DNA of 64,000 bases from CAIWHR01 sp963788185 (lineage in GTDB: Bacteria; Pseudomonadota; Gammaproteobacteria; Burkholderiales; Casimicrobiaceae): positions 62,001 to 126,000 of the forward strand of contig CAWBGE010000021.1 in assembly GCA_963788185.1 (NCBI GenBank). Direction: 5' to 3'. The notes below the pieces were generated by a model. It was not told where the DNA came from, ran no database searches, and was given only the letters and a program-made list of their open reading frames with translations. This document shows, one piece after another, positions 17,232 through 25,684 of the stretch; positions within the stretch are counted from its first letter, which is position 1, and every line of letters begins with the position of its first letter. The position numbers and the translations under genes were made by a program.

Positions 17232-17942
17232 TCAGGGTGCGACCGGGGCGAGGCCCAGGCGGGCGGCCATCCCCCGAATCGGGGGGGCCGCGACGCCCGC
17301 CGCGAACGGAATGTCCGCCATCAGGGGCGCGCCCAGCGCGGCAGCGAGCGCGGCCACATTGGCATCGGCATCCTCGAGTCGCGGGTCGATCCGGTTGGCG
17401 ATCCAGCCCGCGAGGATCAGTCCGCGCGCCCGGATCGCCAGCGCCGACAGCAGCGCGTGGTTGATGCACCCCAACCGGATGCCGACGACCAGCACCACCG
17501 GCAGGCCGAGGCATCGGGCGAGGTCCAGCATGTCGCGGCGCGCGCCGAGCGGCACCAGCGCCCCTCCCGCCCCCTCGACGACGACGACGTCCGCGGCCGC
17601 GCCCAGGTGCCCGTAGGCCTGCGCGCAGCGATCAAGATCGATCGTGACGCCAGTACGCGAGGCCGCAAGGTGCGGCGCGGTTGCCGACGCGAACGCGTAA
17701 GGATTGATGTCCGACAGCGGCACCGCGACGTTGGCGGCCTGCGCCAGCGCCAGCACGTCGGCATTGGCGACGGCACCGGCGTCGATGCCCGCCGCCACCG
17801 GCTTCATGCCGGCAACGCGATAGCCATCGGCCACCAGCCCCTCGATGAGCGCCACGGCCGCACGGGTCTTGCCGATCCCGGTGTCGGTGCCGGTGACGAA
17901 GACGCCTGGCGTCGTCCGCATTCCCGTGGGCAGCGCTTGCAT
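17232..17942 (-). CDS. bioD: Dethiobiotin synthetase BioD
   Basis: ATP-dependent enzyme closing the ureido ring of dethiobiotin from diaminopelargonate and CO2. The 236-residue protein has the P-loop FVTGTDTGIGKTRAAVALIE, the substrate region KPVAAG, and VVVEGAGGALVPL. Length matches the family. Its start lies directly after the bioC stop, with no spacer, so it is the last gene of a coupled bioB-F-H-C-D operon. A 289-base gap separates it from coxB. Confidence 0.95.
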   Translation of the reverse strand: MQALPTGMRTTPGVFVTGTDTGIGKTRAAVALIEGLVADGYRVAGMKPVAAGIDAGAVANADVLALAQAANVAVPLSDINPYAFASATAPHLAASRTGVTIDLDRCAQAYGHLGAAADVVVVEGAGGALVPLGARRDMLDLARCLGLPVVLVVGIRLGCINHALLSALAIRARGLILAGWIANRIDPRLEDADANVAALAAALGAPLMADIPFAAGVAAPPIRGMAARLGLAPVAP

Positions 17943-18887
17943 TCAGCGACCCGCGGGCGCGGGTCGAATGATCTTGATGATGGCGCGACCATCGGCAGCG
18001 TGCGTCGGCGCCGCCTTCCACGCGTGGCCATACACCACTTCGTAGGTCGCAGGAAGCTTCGCACCGGGCGATTCCACTCGCAGGGCGTCGAGACCGGCGA
18101 GCAGGCGCGTCCAGCGCGCGCGCCCCATCAGTCCGCGGGCGCGGTCGTTTCGCGCGTTGGTCGCGCCGATAGCCTTGAGATCGCGCAACATCGCCATCGG
18201 TTCGTCATAGGTCAGCGTGAAGCGCTCCATGTGCATCACCGGATCGGCAAACCCGGCATCCATGAGCATGTCGCCCAGGTCATGGAGATCGACGAACGGG
18301 CTCACGTGCGGCTCGCCGTCGATGGCGGAAAACGCCGCGCGCAATTCCTGCAGCGTGTCGGGCCCGAAAGTCGTGAACGTCAGCAAGCCGCCGACGTCGA
18401 GCACGCGCAGGAACTCGCGCAGCGTGCGCGGCAGATCGGACACCCACTGCAACGCGAGGCTGCTCCACACCAGATCGAAGGCTCCTGCCGCAAAAGGCAG
18501 CGCGGCCACATCCGCGCAGGCGAACACGGGAGCCGCCGCGAAGGGATCGCGGCGCAGCGGCGCGAGCAGCCGATCGGCCAGCGTTCGCCGATCCGCGGAT
18601 TTGTCGCGTGCGCAGAGCAGCATCGGCCACGCGAGATCGACTGCGATGCGCCGCGCCTCCGGGTAGCGGGTCGCGAACTCGCCCAGCGCGTCGCCGGTGC
18701 CGCAGCCTGCATCGAGGATGCGTCGCGGCTTCAGCCTGACGACGTCGAGGTTGGCGGCCAGCCGCGCGCCGACCTCGCGCTGCAGCAGCGCGGCCGCATC
18801 GTAGGTCGCGGCGGCGCGGGAGAAATGGCGCCGGACCGCGGACCGGTCGAACGGCAAGGGACTTGCGCCAACGCGTTCAGCGGCCAT
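17943..18887 (-). CDS. bioC: Malonyl-ACP O-methyltransferase BioC
   Basis: SAM methyltransferase that caps malonyl-ACP so that fatty acid synthesis can build the pimeloyl chain. Motifs: FDRSAVRRHFSRAAATYDAA near the start, the SAM loop RILDAGCGTGDALGEF, and FDLVWSSLALQWVSDLPR. About 314 residues, a little longer than E. coli BioC owing to a C-terminal extension (AWKAAPTHAADGRAIIKIIR) common in betaproteobacteria. The ATG at 18887 overlaps bioH by 11 bases; longer readings would reach further into bioH. Confidence 0.93.
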   Translation of the reverse strand: MAAERVGASPLPFDRSAVRRHFSRAAATYDAAALLQREVGARLAANLDVVRLKPRRILDAGCGTGDALGEFATRYPEARRIAVDLAWPMLLCARDKSADRRTLADRLLAPLRRDPFAAAPVFACADVAALPFAAGAFDLVWSSLALQWVSDLPRTLREFLRVLDVGGLLTFTTFGPDTLQELRAAFSAIDGEPHVSPFVDLHDLGDMLMDAGFADPVMHMERFTLTYDEPMAMLRDLKAIGATNARNDRARGLMGRARWTRLLAGLDALRVESPGAKLPATYEVVYGHAWKAAPTHAADGRAIIKIIRPAPAGR

Positions 18888-19653
18888 CGAGAAACCCGTC
18901 CACGGCGGCGTTGAAGGCATCGGGATGCGACAGGAACGGCGCGTGCCCGGCACCCTCGATCGCCACGAGCGAGGCCGCGGGCATCGTGGCGGCCAGCCAG
19001 TGCCCCGCCGCCGCCGGCGCCAGCGTGTCGCGATCCCCGGCGACGACGAGCGCAGGCTGCGCGATCGCCGCCACGCGAGCGCGCAGGTCGATGCCGGCGA
19101 GAAGACCGAGCGCCGCGCCGAGCACTTCCGGGGCCGGCTCGCCGCGGCTGAAGAGCTGCTTGCGCATCATCGCCAGTGCCGCCCGCCCGTGATCGCTGCC
19201 GTGCAACTGCAACGAGAGGAAGCGCTGCAGCGTGAGACGGTAGGCGAGCGAGAGTTCGTCGCCGAAGCGCGCCAGCGTCATGGCGGACATCGCGTGCGGC
19301 CAGTCGTCGCCGGCGACGAACCGCGGCGACGTGCAAACCAGCACCAGCCGCGACACGCGCGCCGGCTGGGCCAGCGCCCACTCCATCGCCACCACGCCGC
19401 CCAGCGACCAGCCGAGCAGCGTCAGCGGCGACGTTTCGGAAGCCACCGCGGCATCGACCGCGGCGACGATTTCGCCGATCGTGTACGGATCGGTCACCGC
19501 GCTGTGCCCGTGCCCGGGCAGGTCCACCGCATGCACGCGATAGCGGCGCGCAAGATGCGGCAACAGCGGCCCCCACAGTCCCGAGTGCAGCGCCCACCCG
19601 TGCAGCAGCACCAGCGGGGGGCCCTGCCCGACCGATTCGACGTGCACGCTCAC
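18877..19653 (-). CDS. bioH: Pimeloyl-ACP methyl ester carboxylesterase BioH
   Basis: Alpha/beta hydrolase that removes the methyl ester from pimeloyl-ACP, ending chain elongation. The 258-residue protein has the oxyanion motif LVLLHGWALHSGLWGPLLP, nucleophile elbow LLGWSLGGVVAME (GWSLG), acid region VVAGDRDTLAP and the catalytic His in EGAGHAPFLSHP, all close to E. coli BioH. The start is a GTG overlapping the bioF stop by four bases (GTGA). Having bioH inside the bio operon pairs it with bioC. Confidence 0.94.
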   Translation of the reverse strand: MSVHVESVGQGPPLVLLHGWALHSGLWGPLLPHLARRYRVHAVDLPGHGHSAVTDPYTIGEIVAAVDAAVASETSPLTLLGWSLGGVVAMEWALAQPARVSRLVLVCTSPRFVAGDDWPHAMSAMTLARFGDELSLAYRLTLQRFLSLQLHGSDHGRAALAMMRKQLFSRGEPAPEVLGAALGLLAGIDLRARVAAIAQPALVVAGDRDTLAPAAAGHWLAATMPAASLVAIEGAGHAPFLSHPDAFNAAVDGFLDGR

Positions 19654-20822
19654 AGCGTCGCCTCGAGATCGCGCAGCGCGTCGCACAGCGCATCGACATC
19701 CGCGGTCGCGTGCGCCGCCGACAACGTGATCCGCAGCCGCGCGGTGCCCTGGGGAACGGTAGGCGGACGGATCGCCGGCGCCCAGAAGCCCCGCTCCCAC
19801 AATCCGTTGGCGAGCGCCACCGCGGCCGCGTTGTCGCCGACGACGAGCGCCTGGATCGGCGTCGGAGAAGCCAGCAGCGTCCAGCGACTGCCGCCCATCC
19901 GGGCGCGAAAGCGCGCGATGAGCGCGAACAGCTGCGCGCGTCGCGCCGGCTGGCCGCGGATCAGCGCGAGCGCCGCGCCGAGCGTCGCCGCCAGGTGCGG
20001 GGGTGCCGCCGTCGTGAACACGTAGCTGCGCGCCGACTGCAGCAGCGTCTCGATGACCGTCGGATGCGCGGCCACGAACGCGCCCGCCACACCCGCCGCC
20101 TTGCCCAGCGTGCCCATGTAGACGATGCGCTCGGATTGCAGCGCGAAGTGCGCGAGCGTCCCCCGGCCGCATTCGCCCAGCACGCCGAAGCCGTGGGCGT
20201 CGTCGACCACCAGCCATGCATCGAAGCGCTCGGCCAGTTCGAGCAGCGCCGGCAAAGGTGCGAGGTCGCCGTCCATGCTGAACACCGCATCGGTGGCGAT
20301 CAGCTTGCGGCGCGCAGTCGATGCGGCAAGGTCGCGGGCGAGCCGCGACAGGTCGCCATGAGGATAGCGATGGAAGTCCGCCCGCGACAGCAGCGCTCCG
20401 TCGTTGAGACAGGCGTGATTGAGACGATCGCCGAATATCGCGTCGCCGCGACCGCAAAGCGCGGTCAGGATGCCGATGTTGGCGAGATAGCCGGTCGAAA
20501 ACGTGAGCGCCTCGGCTCCGGCGCAGGGCGCAACAAACGCGGCCAGTTCTCGTTCCAGCGCGGCGTGCGCGGCGAAGTGCCCCGAAAGGAGGTGCGATGC
20601 GCCCGCGCCCACGCCCCAGGTCCGCACCGCGGCGCTCGCCGCCTCGACGAGCGCCGGATCGTTGGCAAGCCCGAGGTAATCGTTGCTGGCAAAGGCGACG
20701 ACGTCGCGGCCGTCGGCTGTGATCCGCGCACCCTGCGGCGTCGACAGCACGCGGCGCTGCCGCCAGATGCCCGCCGCCTTGCGCGCGGCAAGATCCTGCT
20801 CCAGCGCCGCGATCAGCGCCAT
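19650..20822 (-). CDS. bioF: 8-amino-7-oxononanoate synthase BioF
   Basis: PLP enzyme that condenses pimeloyl-ACP with alanine. The 390-residue protein shows FASNDYLGLANDPALVEAA, GAGASHLLSGHFAAHAALER, the DDAHGFGVLGECGRG motif, and the PLP lysine in YMGTLGKAAGVAGAFVAA. Length is normal. It is 57 bases downstream of bioB and overlaps bioH by four bases. Confidence 0.96.
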   Translation of the reverse strand: MALIAALEQDLAARKAAGIWRQRRVLSTPQGARITADGRDVVAFASNDYLGLANDPALVEAASAAVRTWGVGAGASHLLSGHFAAHAALERELAAFVAPCAGAEALTFSTGYLANIGILTALCGRGDAIFGDRLNHACLNDGALLSRADFHRYPHGDLSRLARDLAASTARRKLIATDAVFSMDGDLAPLPALLELAERFDAWLVVDDAHGFGVLGECGRGTLAHFALQSERIVYMGTLGKAAGVAGAFVAAHPTVIETLLQSARSYVFTTAAPPHLAATLGAALALIRGQPARRAQLFALIARFRARMGGSRWTLLASPTPIQALVVGDNAAAVALANGLWERGFWAPAIRPPTVPQGTARLRITLSAAHATADVDALCDALRDLEATL

Positions 20823-20879
20823 GAACGACCGCGTTCAGGCCAATTCGTGTCGGCGGCGACGATGGATGCCACGCACGCG

Positions 20880-21896
20880 TCAGGCGGGAACGATGCCCAG
20901 CGTCGCAAACAGCGCCTGGTCCGCGGCGACGTCGGGATTGCCGGTGGTGAGCAGATGCTCGCCGTAGAAGACCGAGTTCGCTCCGGCGAGAAAACTCAGC
21001 GCCTGTCCGGCCTCCCCCAGCTCGTGCCGGCCGGCCGACAGCCGCACCATCGCCTTGGGCATGGTGATGCGCGCAACCGCGATGGTGCGCACGAATTCGA
21101 AGGGGTCGAGTATCGGCGTTCCGGCGAATCGATCGTGCAACGGCGTGCCCTCGACCTGCACCAGATAGTTGATCGGCACCGACTCCGGATACGGATCCAT
21201 GTTGGCCAGCTCGGCGACCAGCGCTGCCCGCTGCAACCGCGATTCGCCCATGCCGACGATGCCGCCGCAGCAGACGTTGAGGCCCGCACTGCGCACGCGT
21301 TCCAGCGTGTCCAGCCGCGCCTGGTAATCGCGCGTCGTGATGACCTCGCCGTAGAACTCCGGCGCGGTGTCCAGATTGTGGTTGTAATAGTCGAGCCCGG
21401 CGTCCTTCAGCTGCTCCGCCTGCCCTTCCTTCAGCATGCCCAGCGTGCAGCAGGTTTCGAGACCCAGCGCCTTCACCTCGCGCACCATTTCCAGCACCGG
21501 CTCGAGGTCGCGCTGCTTGGGTCCGCGCCACGCGGCGCCCATGCAGAATCGCGAGGCTCCGTGCTCCTTTGCCGCCCGCGCCGACGCGACGACGCTGTCG
21601 ACGTCGAGCAACGGCGTTTCCTCGACTCCCGTGCCGTGGCGCTTGGACTGCGAGCAGTAACCGCAATCCTCGGAGCAGCCGCCGGTCTTGATCGACAGCA
21701 ACGTCGACAGCTGCATGGTGTTGGGCGCGTGATGCTCGCGGTGCACCTGCTGGGCGCGATAGATGAGATCGGAAAACGGCAGCGCGAAGAGATTCGCGAC
21801 GTCGGCGACGGACCAGCGCGGCGTCGGGATGGGCGCTGCGCGCGCGGGCTCCGCAACGGACTCGCGGATCGGGGTCATGTGTTCGGCGGATGGCAT
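20880..21896 (-). CDS. bioB: Biotin synthase BioB
   Basis: Radical SAM enzyme that inserts sulfur into dethiobiotin. Seen: the radical SAM cluster motif CSEDCGYC (Cys74, Cys78, Cys81), the family region GMGESRLQRAALVAELANMD, YNHNLDTAPEFYGEVITTR and VEGTPLHD. I chose the ATG at 21896 (338 residues) because an AGGA lies about 10 bases upstream and longer readings would overlap the divergent comF; starts at 21980 or 21878 are possible. bioA is not in the window. Confidence 0.95.
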   Translation of the reverse strand: MPSAEHMTPIRESVAEPARAAPIPTPRWSVADVANLFALPFSDLIYRAQQVHREHHAPNTMQLSTLLSIKTGGCSEDCGYCSQSKRHGTGVEETPLLDVDSVVASARAAKEHGASRFCMGAAWRGPKQRDLEPVLEMVREVKALGLETCCTLGMLKEGQAEQLKDAGLDYYNHNLDTAPEFYGEVITTRDYQARLDTLERVRSAGLNVCCGGIVGMGESRLQRAALVAELANMDPYPESVPINYLVQVEGTPLHDRFAGTPILDPFEFVRTIAVARITMPKAMVRLSAGRHELGEAGQALSFLAGANSVFYGEHLLTTGNPDVAADQALFATLGIVPA

Positions 21897-21979
21897 GAAG
21901 CGGGCGTCCTGCGTTAGTTTGGCGATGAAGTCGATGACAGCGGAAATGTTGCCGCGCAGTGTCGAGGGAGGGTCATCCA

Positions 21980-22753
21980 TTGTCAAATTCGGCGGTCACG
22001 ACATTTGACAGCCAAACGCGCCACGGGTGGTGCCTGCTGGCGCGTGCCCTTGCGCGGCGCGCTCGTCTCCTTCTGCCGCAGCACTGCGAACTCTGCGCGG
22101 CCCCCGCGCATGACCAACTGATCTGCCCCGCTTGCATGCCGGCGCTGCCGAGGGTTGTCGATGCCTGTCCCCGCTGCGCGCTGCCGTCGGCAGCAGGCCT
22201 GCCGTGCGGCGCCTGCCTTGCGCACCCGCCGCCCTTCGACGCCGTGCTGGCCGCTTATGCGTATGCTTTCCCCGTCGATCGCTTGCTGCAGGCGCTGAAG
22301 TATGGCGGCCGGTTGGCGCTTGCCGAGTGGGCGGCCGTATCGCTGGCGGCGCAGGCGGCGCCTGCGCTGCGTTCGCGTGCGCGCCAATGCGCCGCGCCGA
22401 CGATCGTGGCGTTGCCGCTGGCGCCGGCGCGGCAGCGCGAGCGAGGCTTCAACCAGGCGCGGGAGATCGCCTCGCGTCTCGCGCCTGCACTGGATCTCCG
22501 GCTTGCCAACGTCCTCGAACGCCCGCATGCGCGACCGCCGCAGGCGGGTCTGCCCTGGGCGCAGCGCCGCAACAACGTCCGCGGGGCATTTGCCGTCTGC
22601 GACGACGTCGCGGGTGGGCACTACGCGCTGATCGACGACGTGATGACCACCGGCGCCACGCTCGCCGAAGCCGCACGGGCACTGAAAATCGCCGGCGCCG
22701 CGCGGGTGGAGTGCTGGGTCGTCGCGCGCACGCTGCCGCCCGGCCGGGCGTGA
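21980..22753 (+). CDS. ComF family phosphoribosyltransferase-like protein
   Basis: ComF/GntX-type protein: an N-terminal double zinc ribbon (CELC, CPAC, CPRC, CGAC within residues 30-80) followed by a phosphoribosyltransferase fold with the PRPP loop YALIDDVMTTGATLAEAA and the family motif RQRERGFNQAREIA. In naturally competent bacteria ComF helps DNA uptake; elsewhere the role is unclear. I start at TTG 21980 because GGAGG lies eight bases upstream; a GTG at 21959 is the other option. It is divergent from bioB and 12 bases before trmL. Confidence 0.85.
   Translation: MSNSAVTTFDSQTRHGWCLLARALARRARLLLPQHCELCAAPAHDQLICPACMPALPRVVDACPRCALPSAAGLPCGACLAHPPPFDAVLAAYAYAFPVDRLLQALKYGGRLALAEWAAVSLAAQAAPALRSRARQCAAPTIVALPLAPARQRERGFNQAREIASRLAPALDLRLANVLERPHARPPQAGLPWAQRRNNVRGAFAVCDDVAGGHYALIDDVMTTGATLAEAARALKIAGAARVECWVVARTLPPGRA
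21981..22010. promoter_or_regulatory. BirA-operator-like inverted repeat in the bioB/comF region
   Basis: Perfect 8-base arms TGTCAAAT and ATTTGACA are 14 bases apart. As recalled, the proteobacterial BirA site is about TTGTnAACC, 14-16 bases, GGTTnACAA; the site here reads TTGTCAAAT-N14-ATTTGACAG and keeps the outer TTGTnAA and TTnACA. The minus strand of the left arm also reads TTGACA, a perfect -35, about 90 bases before bioB, though the matching -10 is poor. It overlaps the first codons of comF. Confidence 0.5.
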
Positions 22754-22764
22754 GAACATAAGGG

Positions 22765-23262
22765 ATGGCCGCAGCACTCGCTCCCCTGCCGTTTGCCGTC
22801 GTACTCGTAGCGCCCGAGATTCCGCCCAATACCGGCAATGTGATCCGCCTCACCGCCAATGCGGGGGTCGAACTGCATCTGGTCGAGCCGCTGGGGTTCC
22901 GGATGGACGACCGCGAACTGAAGCGCGCCGGTCTCGATTACCACGAGTACGCGCGCGTCCACGTTCACGCCGATTTCGCCGCCTGCCGGACCGGACTCGA
23001 TCCCGACGGCAAGCGTCGCTGGTTCGCGTTCACGACCGGGGGGATGCGCTCGCTCTACGATGCGCGCTTCGAGGCCGGCGACGTGCTGGTGTTCGGGCGC
23101 GAGACGGCGGGCTTGTCCGACGCACTGCTCGCCGGCTTTGCGCACGACCATCGGCTTCGCATACCGATGCGCCCCGAAGTGCGCAGCATCAACCTGTCGA
23201 ACGCCGTCGCGATCGCGGTGTTCGAAGCCTGGCGGCAGACGGGGTTTCCGGGCGCAGCGTGA
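22765..23262 (+). CDS. trmL: tRNA (cytidine(34)-2'-O)-methyltransferase TrmL
   Basis: SPOUT methyltransferase that modifies the wobble base of leucine tRNAs. The 165-residue protein has the three SPOUT motifs: PEIPPNTGNVIRLTANAG near the start, VLVFGRETAGLSDALL, and RIPMRPEVRSINLSNAVAIA, which forms the knot and SAM pocket. Length is typical for the minimal TrmL. It follows comF after 12 bases and ends six bases from the convergent gpsA stop. Confidence 0.95.
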   Translation: MAAALAPLPFAVVLVAPEIPPNTGNVIRLTANAGVELHLVEPLGFRMDDRELKRAGLDYHEYARVHVHADFAACRTGLDPDGKRRWFAFTTGGMRSLYDARFEAGDVLVFGRETAGLSDALLAGFAHDHRLRIPMRPEVRSINLSNAVAIAVFEAWRQTGFPGAA

Positions 23263-23268
23263 CGCCCG

Positions 23269-24276
23269 TCAGGTGCCTTCCGGACGCGGTTCGCGCCGCA
23301 GCAATTCGACGACCGCGTCCCGGGCCGGCAGGCCTTCGTACAGCGTCCGATAGACCGCATCGCAGATCGGCATGTCCAGCGCGTGGTGGCGGGCAAGGCC
23401 GCGCACCATCGCCGCTGCCATGACACCCTCGGCGACGTGCCCGATGTCGCGGAGTATTTCCGGCAATTGCCGCCCGTCCGCCAGAGCAAGTCCCACGCGG
23501 CGGTTGCGCGACAAGTCCCCGGTGCAGGTGAGTACCAGGTCGCCCAGCCCCGCGAGGCCCATCAGCGTCTCTCGCCGCCCCCCCAGCGCCTGCAGCAGCC
23601 TGCCGGTCTCGGCGATGCCCCGTGTGATCAATGCGGCGCGCGCATTGTTGCCGAATCCAAGGCCGTCGCTTATTCCGGCGGCGATGGCAAGCACGTTCTT
23701 GACCGCCCCGCCGGCTTCGACGCCGGCAATGTCGTCGCTCTCGTAGGCACGCAGCGCGCCGCCGCGCAGCGCCTCGGCGACCGCGCCGGCGAGCCCGGGA
23801 TCGGTCGCAGCCACGGCAACCGCGGTGGGCAATCCCCGCGCCACTTCCTCGGCGAAGCTCGGACCGGAGATGACGCCCACGGAGGCCGGCCACAGCCCGG
23901 CGATGATCTGATGCGGCAGCGCCGCCGCTCCGGGAAGCATCGGCGCCGCGAGAAAGCCCTTGGACAGCCAGACGAGCGGCGCGCGCAGCGACGCGGCGGC
24001 AAGTGCCCCGACCAGTTCGGGCAGCGCGGCGACCGGAGGCGCCGCGATCAGAAACTCAGCGGCGCGCAGGTCGGCGAGATTCGCCGTCACCGCCAGCGCC
24101 TCGGGCAGCACGATTCCCGGCAGATAGCGCGCATTGATCCGCGCCGAGGCGATCGCCCGGGCCTGCGACGCGTCGCGCGCCCAGAGCACGACTCGCGCCC
24201 GATCCTGTCGAGCCAGGTGCAGGGCCAGCGCCGTGCCCCAGGCACCCGCGCCGAGCAGGGCGATCAGGGGTTTCAT
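23269..24276 (-). CDS. gpsA: Glycerol-3-phosphate dehydrogenase [NAD(P)+] GpsA
   Basis: Reduces dihydroxyacetone phosphate to sn-glycerol-3-phosphate for phospholipid synthesis. The 335-residue protein opens with the Rossmann motif ALLGAGAWGTALALHLARQ, then VISGPSFAEEVARGLPTAVA, the catalytic lysine region VEAGGAVKNVLAIAAGISDG and GNNARAALITRGIAE. Its placement after secB is common in betaproteobacteria; here a small SH3 protein lies between. The 93-base gap before it holds nothing recognisable. Confidence 0.96.
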   Translation of the reverse strand: MKPLIALLGAGAWGTALALHLARQDRARVVLWARDASQARAIASARINARYLPGIVLPEALAVTANLADLRAAEFLIAAPPVAALPELVGALAAASLRAPLVWLSKGFLAAPMLPGAAALPHQIIAGLWPASVGVISGPSFAEEVARGLPTAVAVAATDPGLAGAVAEALRGGALRAYESDDIAGVEAGGAVKNVLAIAAGISDGLGFGNNARAALITRGIAETGRLLQALGGRRETLMGLAGLGDLVLTCTGDLSRNRRVGLALADGRQLPEILRDIGHVAEGVMAAAMVRGLARHHALDMPICDAVYRTLYEGLPARDAVVELLRREPRPEGT

Positions 24277-24369
24277 CTGTGGTCCGGGCGATCGCCGTGG
24301 CGGCGGCTGGGCGAGGGTCAGGCTAGGGCCTGTTGACGCTACGGGAGGACTCGCGCCGGGTGCCCGCGG

Positions 24370-24861
24370 TCAAAGGCCGAAGACCTGGCCGATGCGCACG
24401 TAGCCCACCTGGCCGTCGCGGTGACGGACCTTGATCCAGCCCGGCGCCGCGGTCGTGGCCATCGAAGTCGCCGGTTCGGCGACCTCCAGCAGCACCTGAA
24501 GCTCGGCCCTGAAGACCAGCGGCGCGGCGTCGTCGGGATTGGCGCGCACCTCGGCCAGCGGCGCGCGCACGACCAGCATGCGCCGGTCGGACAACGCCTT
24601 CTTCTCGACCCAGCCGATCGTGCCGCCGGCGTCGCGCACCTTGATCCAGCTTTCGAGCGGAACGATGACCTCGACCGGCGTGTCGCGGCCGAGGATGAAG
24701 AGCGGCCGTGCCTTCGCAGACGGCGCGTCGTAGAGGATCGTCGCCGGTTCCGAAGTGGAACGGTAGTCGGCGGCGGCTCCGAGCGACGGCACCAGCGCGA
24801 GCGCCACGGCGCACAGGGCGGCCGTGGCTGGCGACTGCATGCGCGCGGGCCCTGTCGGCAT
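24370..24861 (-). CDS. Exported double SH3-domain protein
   Basis: A 163-residue protein with an N-terminal signal peptide (about 24-30 residues ending LVPSLGAAA) and two bacterial SH3-like units: residues about 32-85 (ILYDAPSAKARPLFIL, SWIKVRDAGGTIGWVEKKAL) and about 90-163 (VRANPDDAAPLVFRAE, GWIKVRHRDGQVGYVR). Such domains often bind peptidoglycan or act as adaptors in the envelope. It lies 12 bases after secB, within the rhodanese-grxC-secB run. Start at the first ATG; an internal ATG at 24840 is equally plausible. Specific role unknown. Confidence 0.8.
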   Translation of the reverse strand: MPTGPARMQSPATAALCAVALALVPSLGAAADYRSTSEPATILYDAPSAKARPLFILGRDTPVEVIVPLESWIKVRDAGGTIGWVEKKALSDRRMLVVRAPLAEVRANPDDAAPLVFRAELQVLLEVAEPATSMATTAAPGWIKVRHRDGQVGYVRIGQVFGL

Positions 24862-24872
24862 GGCGCCGCCGG

Positions 24873-25343
24873 TCAGTTGGTGACGGCCGGAGCCTGCGCC
24901 TGTGCCTGCGCCAGCTGCTGCTGGTAGAGCGCCTCGAAATTGATCGGCGCCAGATGCACCGGCGGGAAGCCGGCACGCGTCACCGCGTCGGCCAGCGTCT
25001 CCCGCACGTAGGGGAACAGCACCGTCGGGCAGTTGATCGCGATCACCGCCTGCAGGTGCTCGGGCGGCACGCCCCGAATGGTGAAGATCCCGGCCTGCGC
25101 GGCCTCGACGAGAAACAGCGTCTTGTCACCCGCCTTGGCCGTCAGGGTGACAGTGAGCACGCACTCGTAGATGTCCGGTTCGACCTGCTCGCCGCGGGTG
25201 CGCAGGCCCACTTCGACCTGCGGCGCCTCCTGGTTGAGGAACGACTTGGGCGCGCCGGGGTTTTCGAGGGAAAGATCCTTGATGTAGATCTTGTCGATCG
25301 AGAACACGGGGGATTGCGCGGCGGGTTGCTGGGCTTCGGCCAT
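24873..25343 (-). CDS. secB: Protein-export chaperone SecB
   Basis: Tetrameric cytosolic chaperone that keeps preproteins unfolded and hands them to SecA. The 156-residue protein has the family sequence FSIDKIYIKDLSLENPGAP at residues 14-32, an acidic/aromatic central region and the motif NCPTVLFPYVRETLADAVTR, which forms part of the substrate groove. The Gln/Ala-rich C-terminal tail (QQQLAQAQAQAPAVTN) lacks the strong basic SecA-binding end seen in E. coli. It is 46 bases downstream of grxC. Confidence 0.96.
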   Translation of the reverse strand: MAEAQQPAAQSPVFSIDKIYIKDLSLENPGAPKSFLNQEAPQVEVGLRTRGEQVEPDIYECVLTVTLTAKAGDKTLFLVEAAQAGIFTIRGVPPEHLQAVIAINCPTVLFPYVRETLADAVTRAGFPPVHLAPINFEALYQQQLAQAQAQAPAVTN

Positions 25344-25389
25344 GATGCGACTCTTTCGAAAGGGGAGGAAAACCGCTTATTTTAGCGCA

Positions 25390-25683
25390 TCACTGTGGCA
25401 AGGCCGGAACGGCCGGCGCCCGCGCTCCCCCGGCGAGCAGCGGATCGAGCTTGCCGGCACGATCGAGCGCGACCAGGTCGTCGTAGCCGCCGACGTGCAC
25501 TTCGCCGATGTAGATCTGCGGCACGGTACGGCGTCCGGTGCGCGCCATCATCGCCTCGCGCAAGCCGGGCTCGGCATCCACGCGAATCTTGGTGATGTCG
25601 GTCACGCCCTTGGCCTTCAGCAGGCGCTCGGCCCGGATGCAATAGGGACAGACGGCGGTCGTATACATGGTGACGGTGGTCAT
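25390..25683 (-). CDS. grxC: Glutaredoxin 3
   Basis: Glutathione-dependent thiol oxidoreductase. The 97-residue protein carries the active site CPYC (TTAVCPYCIRAERLL), the cis-proline motif RRTVPQIYIGEVHVGGYDD and the glutathione-binding GGYDDL. This matches GrxC in length and sequence. It lies one base after the rhodanese stop and ahead of secB on the same strand, a common betaproteobacterial arrangement. It would reduce mixed disulfides in the cytosol. Confidence 0.96.
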   Translation of the reverse strand: MTTVTMYTTAVCPYCIRAERLLKAKGVTDITKIRVDAEPGLREAMMARTGRRTVPQIYIGEVHVGGYDDLVALDRAGKLDPLLAGGARAPAVPALPQ

Positions 25684-25684
25684 G

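Noticed and set aside
21959..21961. GTG as the comF start
   Set aside because: The TTG at 21980 has a GGAGG at ideal spacing; the GTG has none. Kept only as an alternative.
24310..24370. GGGCCTGTTGACGCTA as an insertion-sequence end
   Set aside because: No matching inverted repeat, target duplication or transposase nearby.
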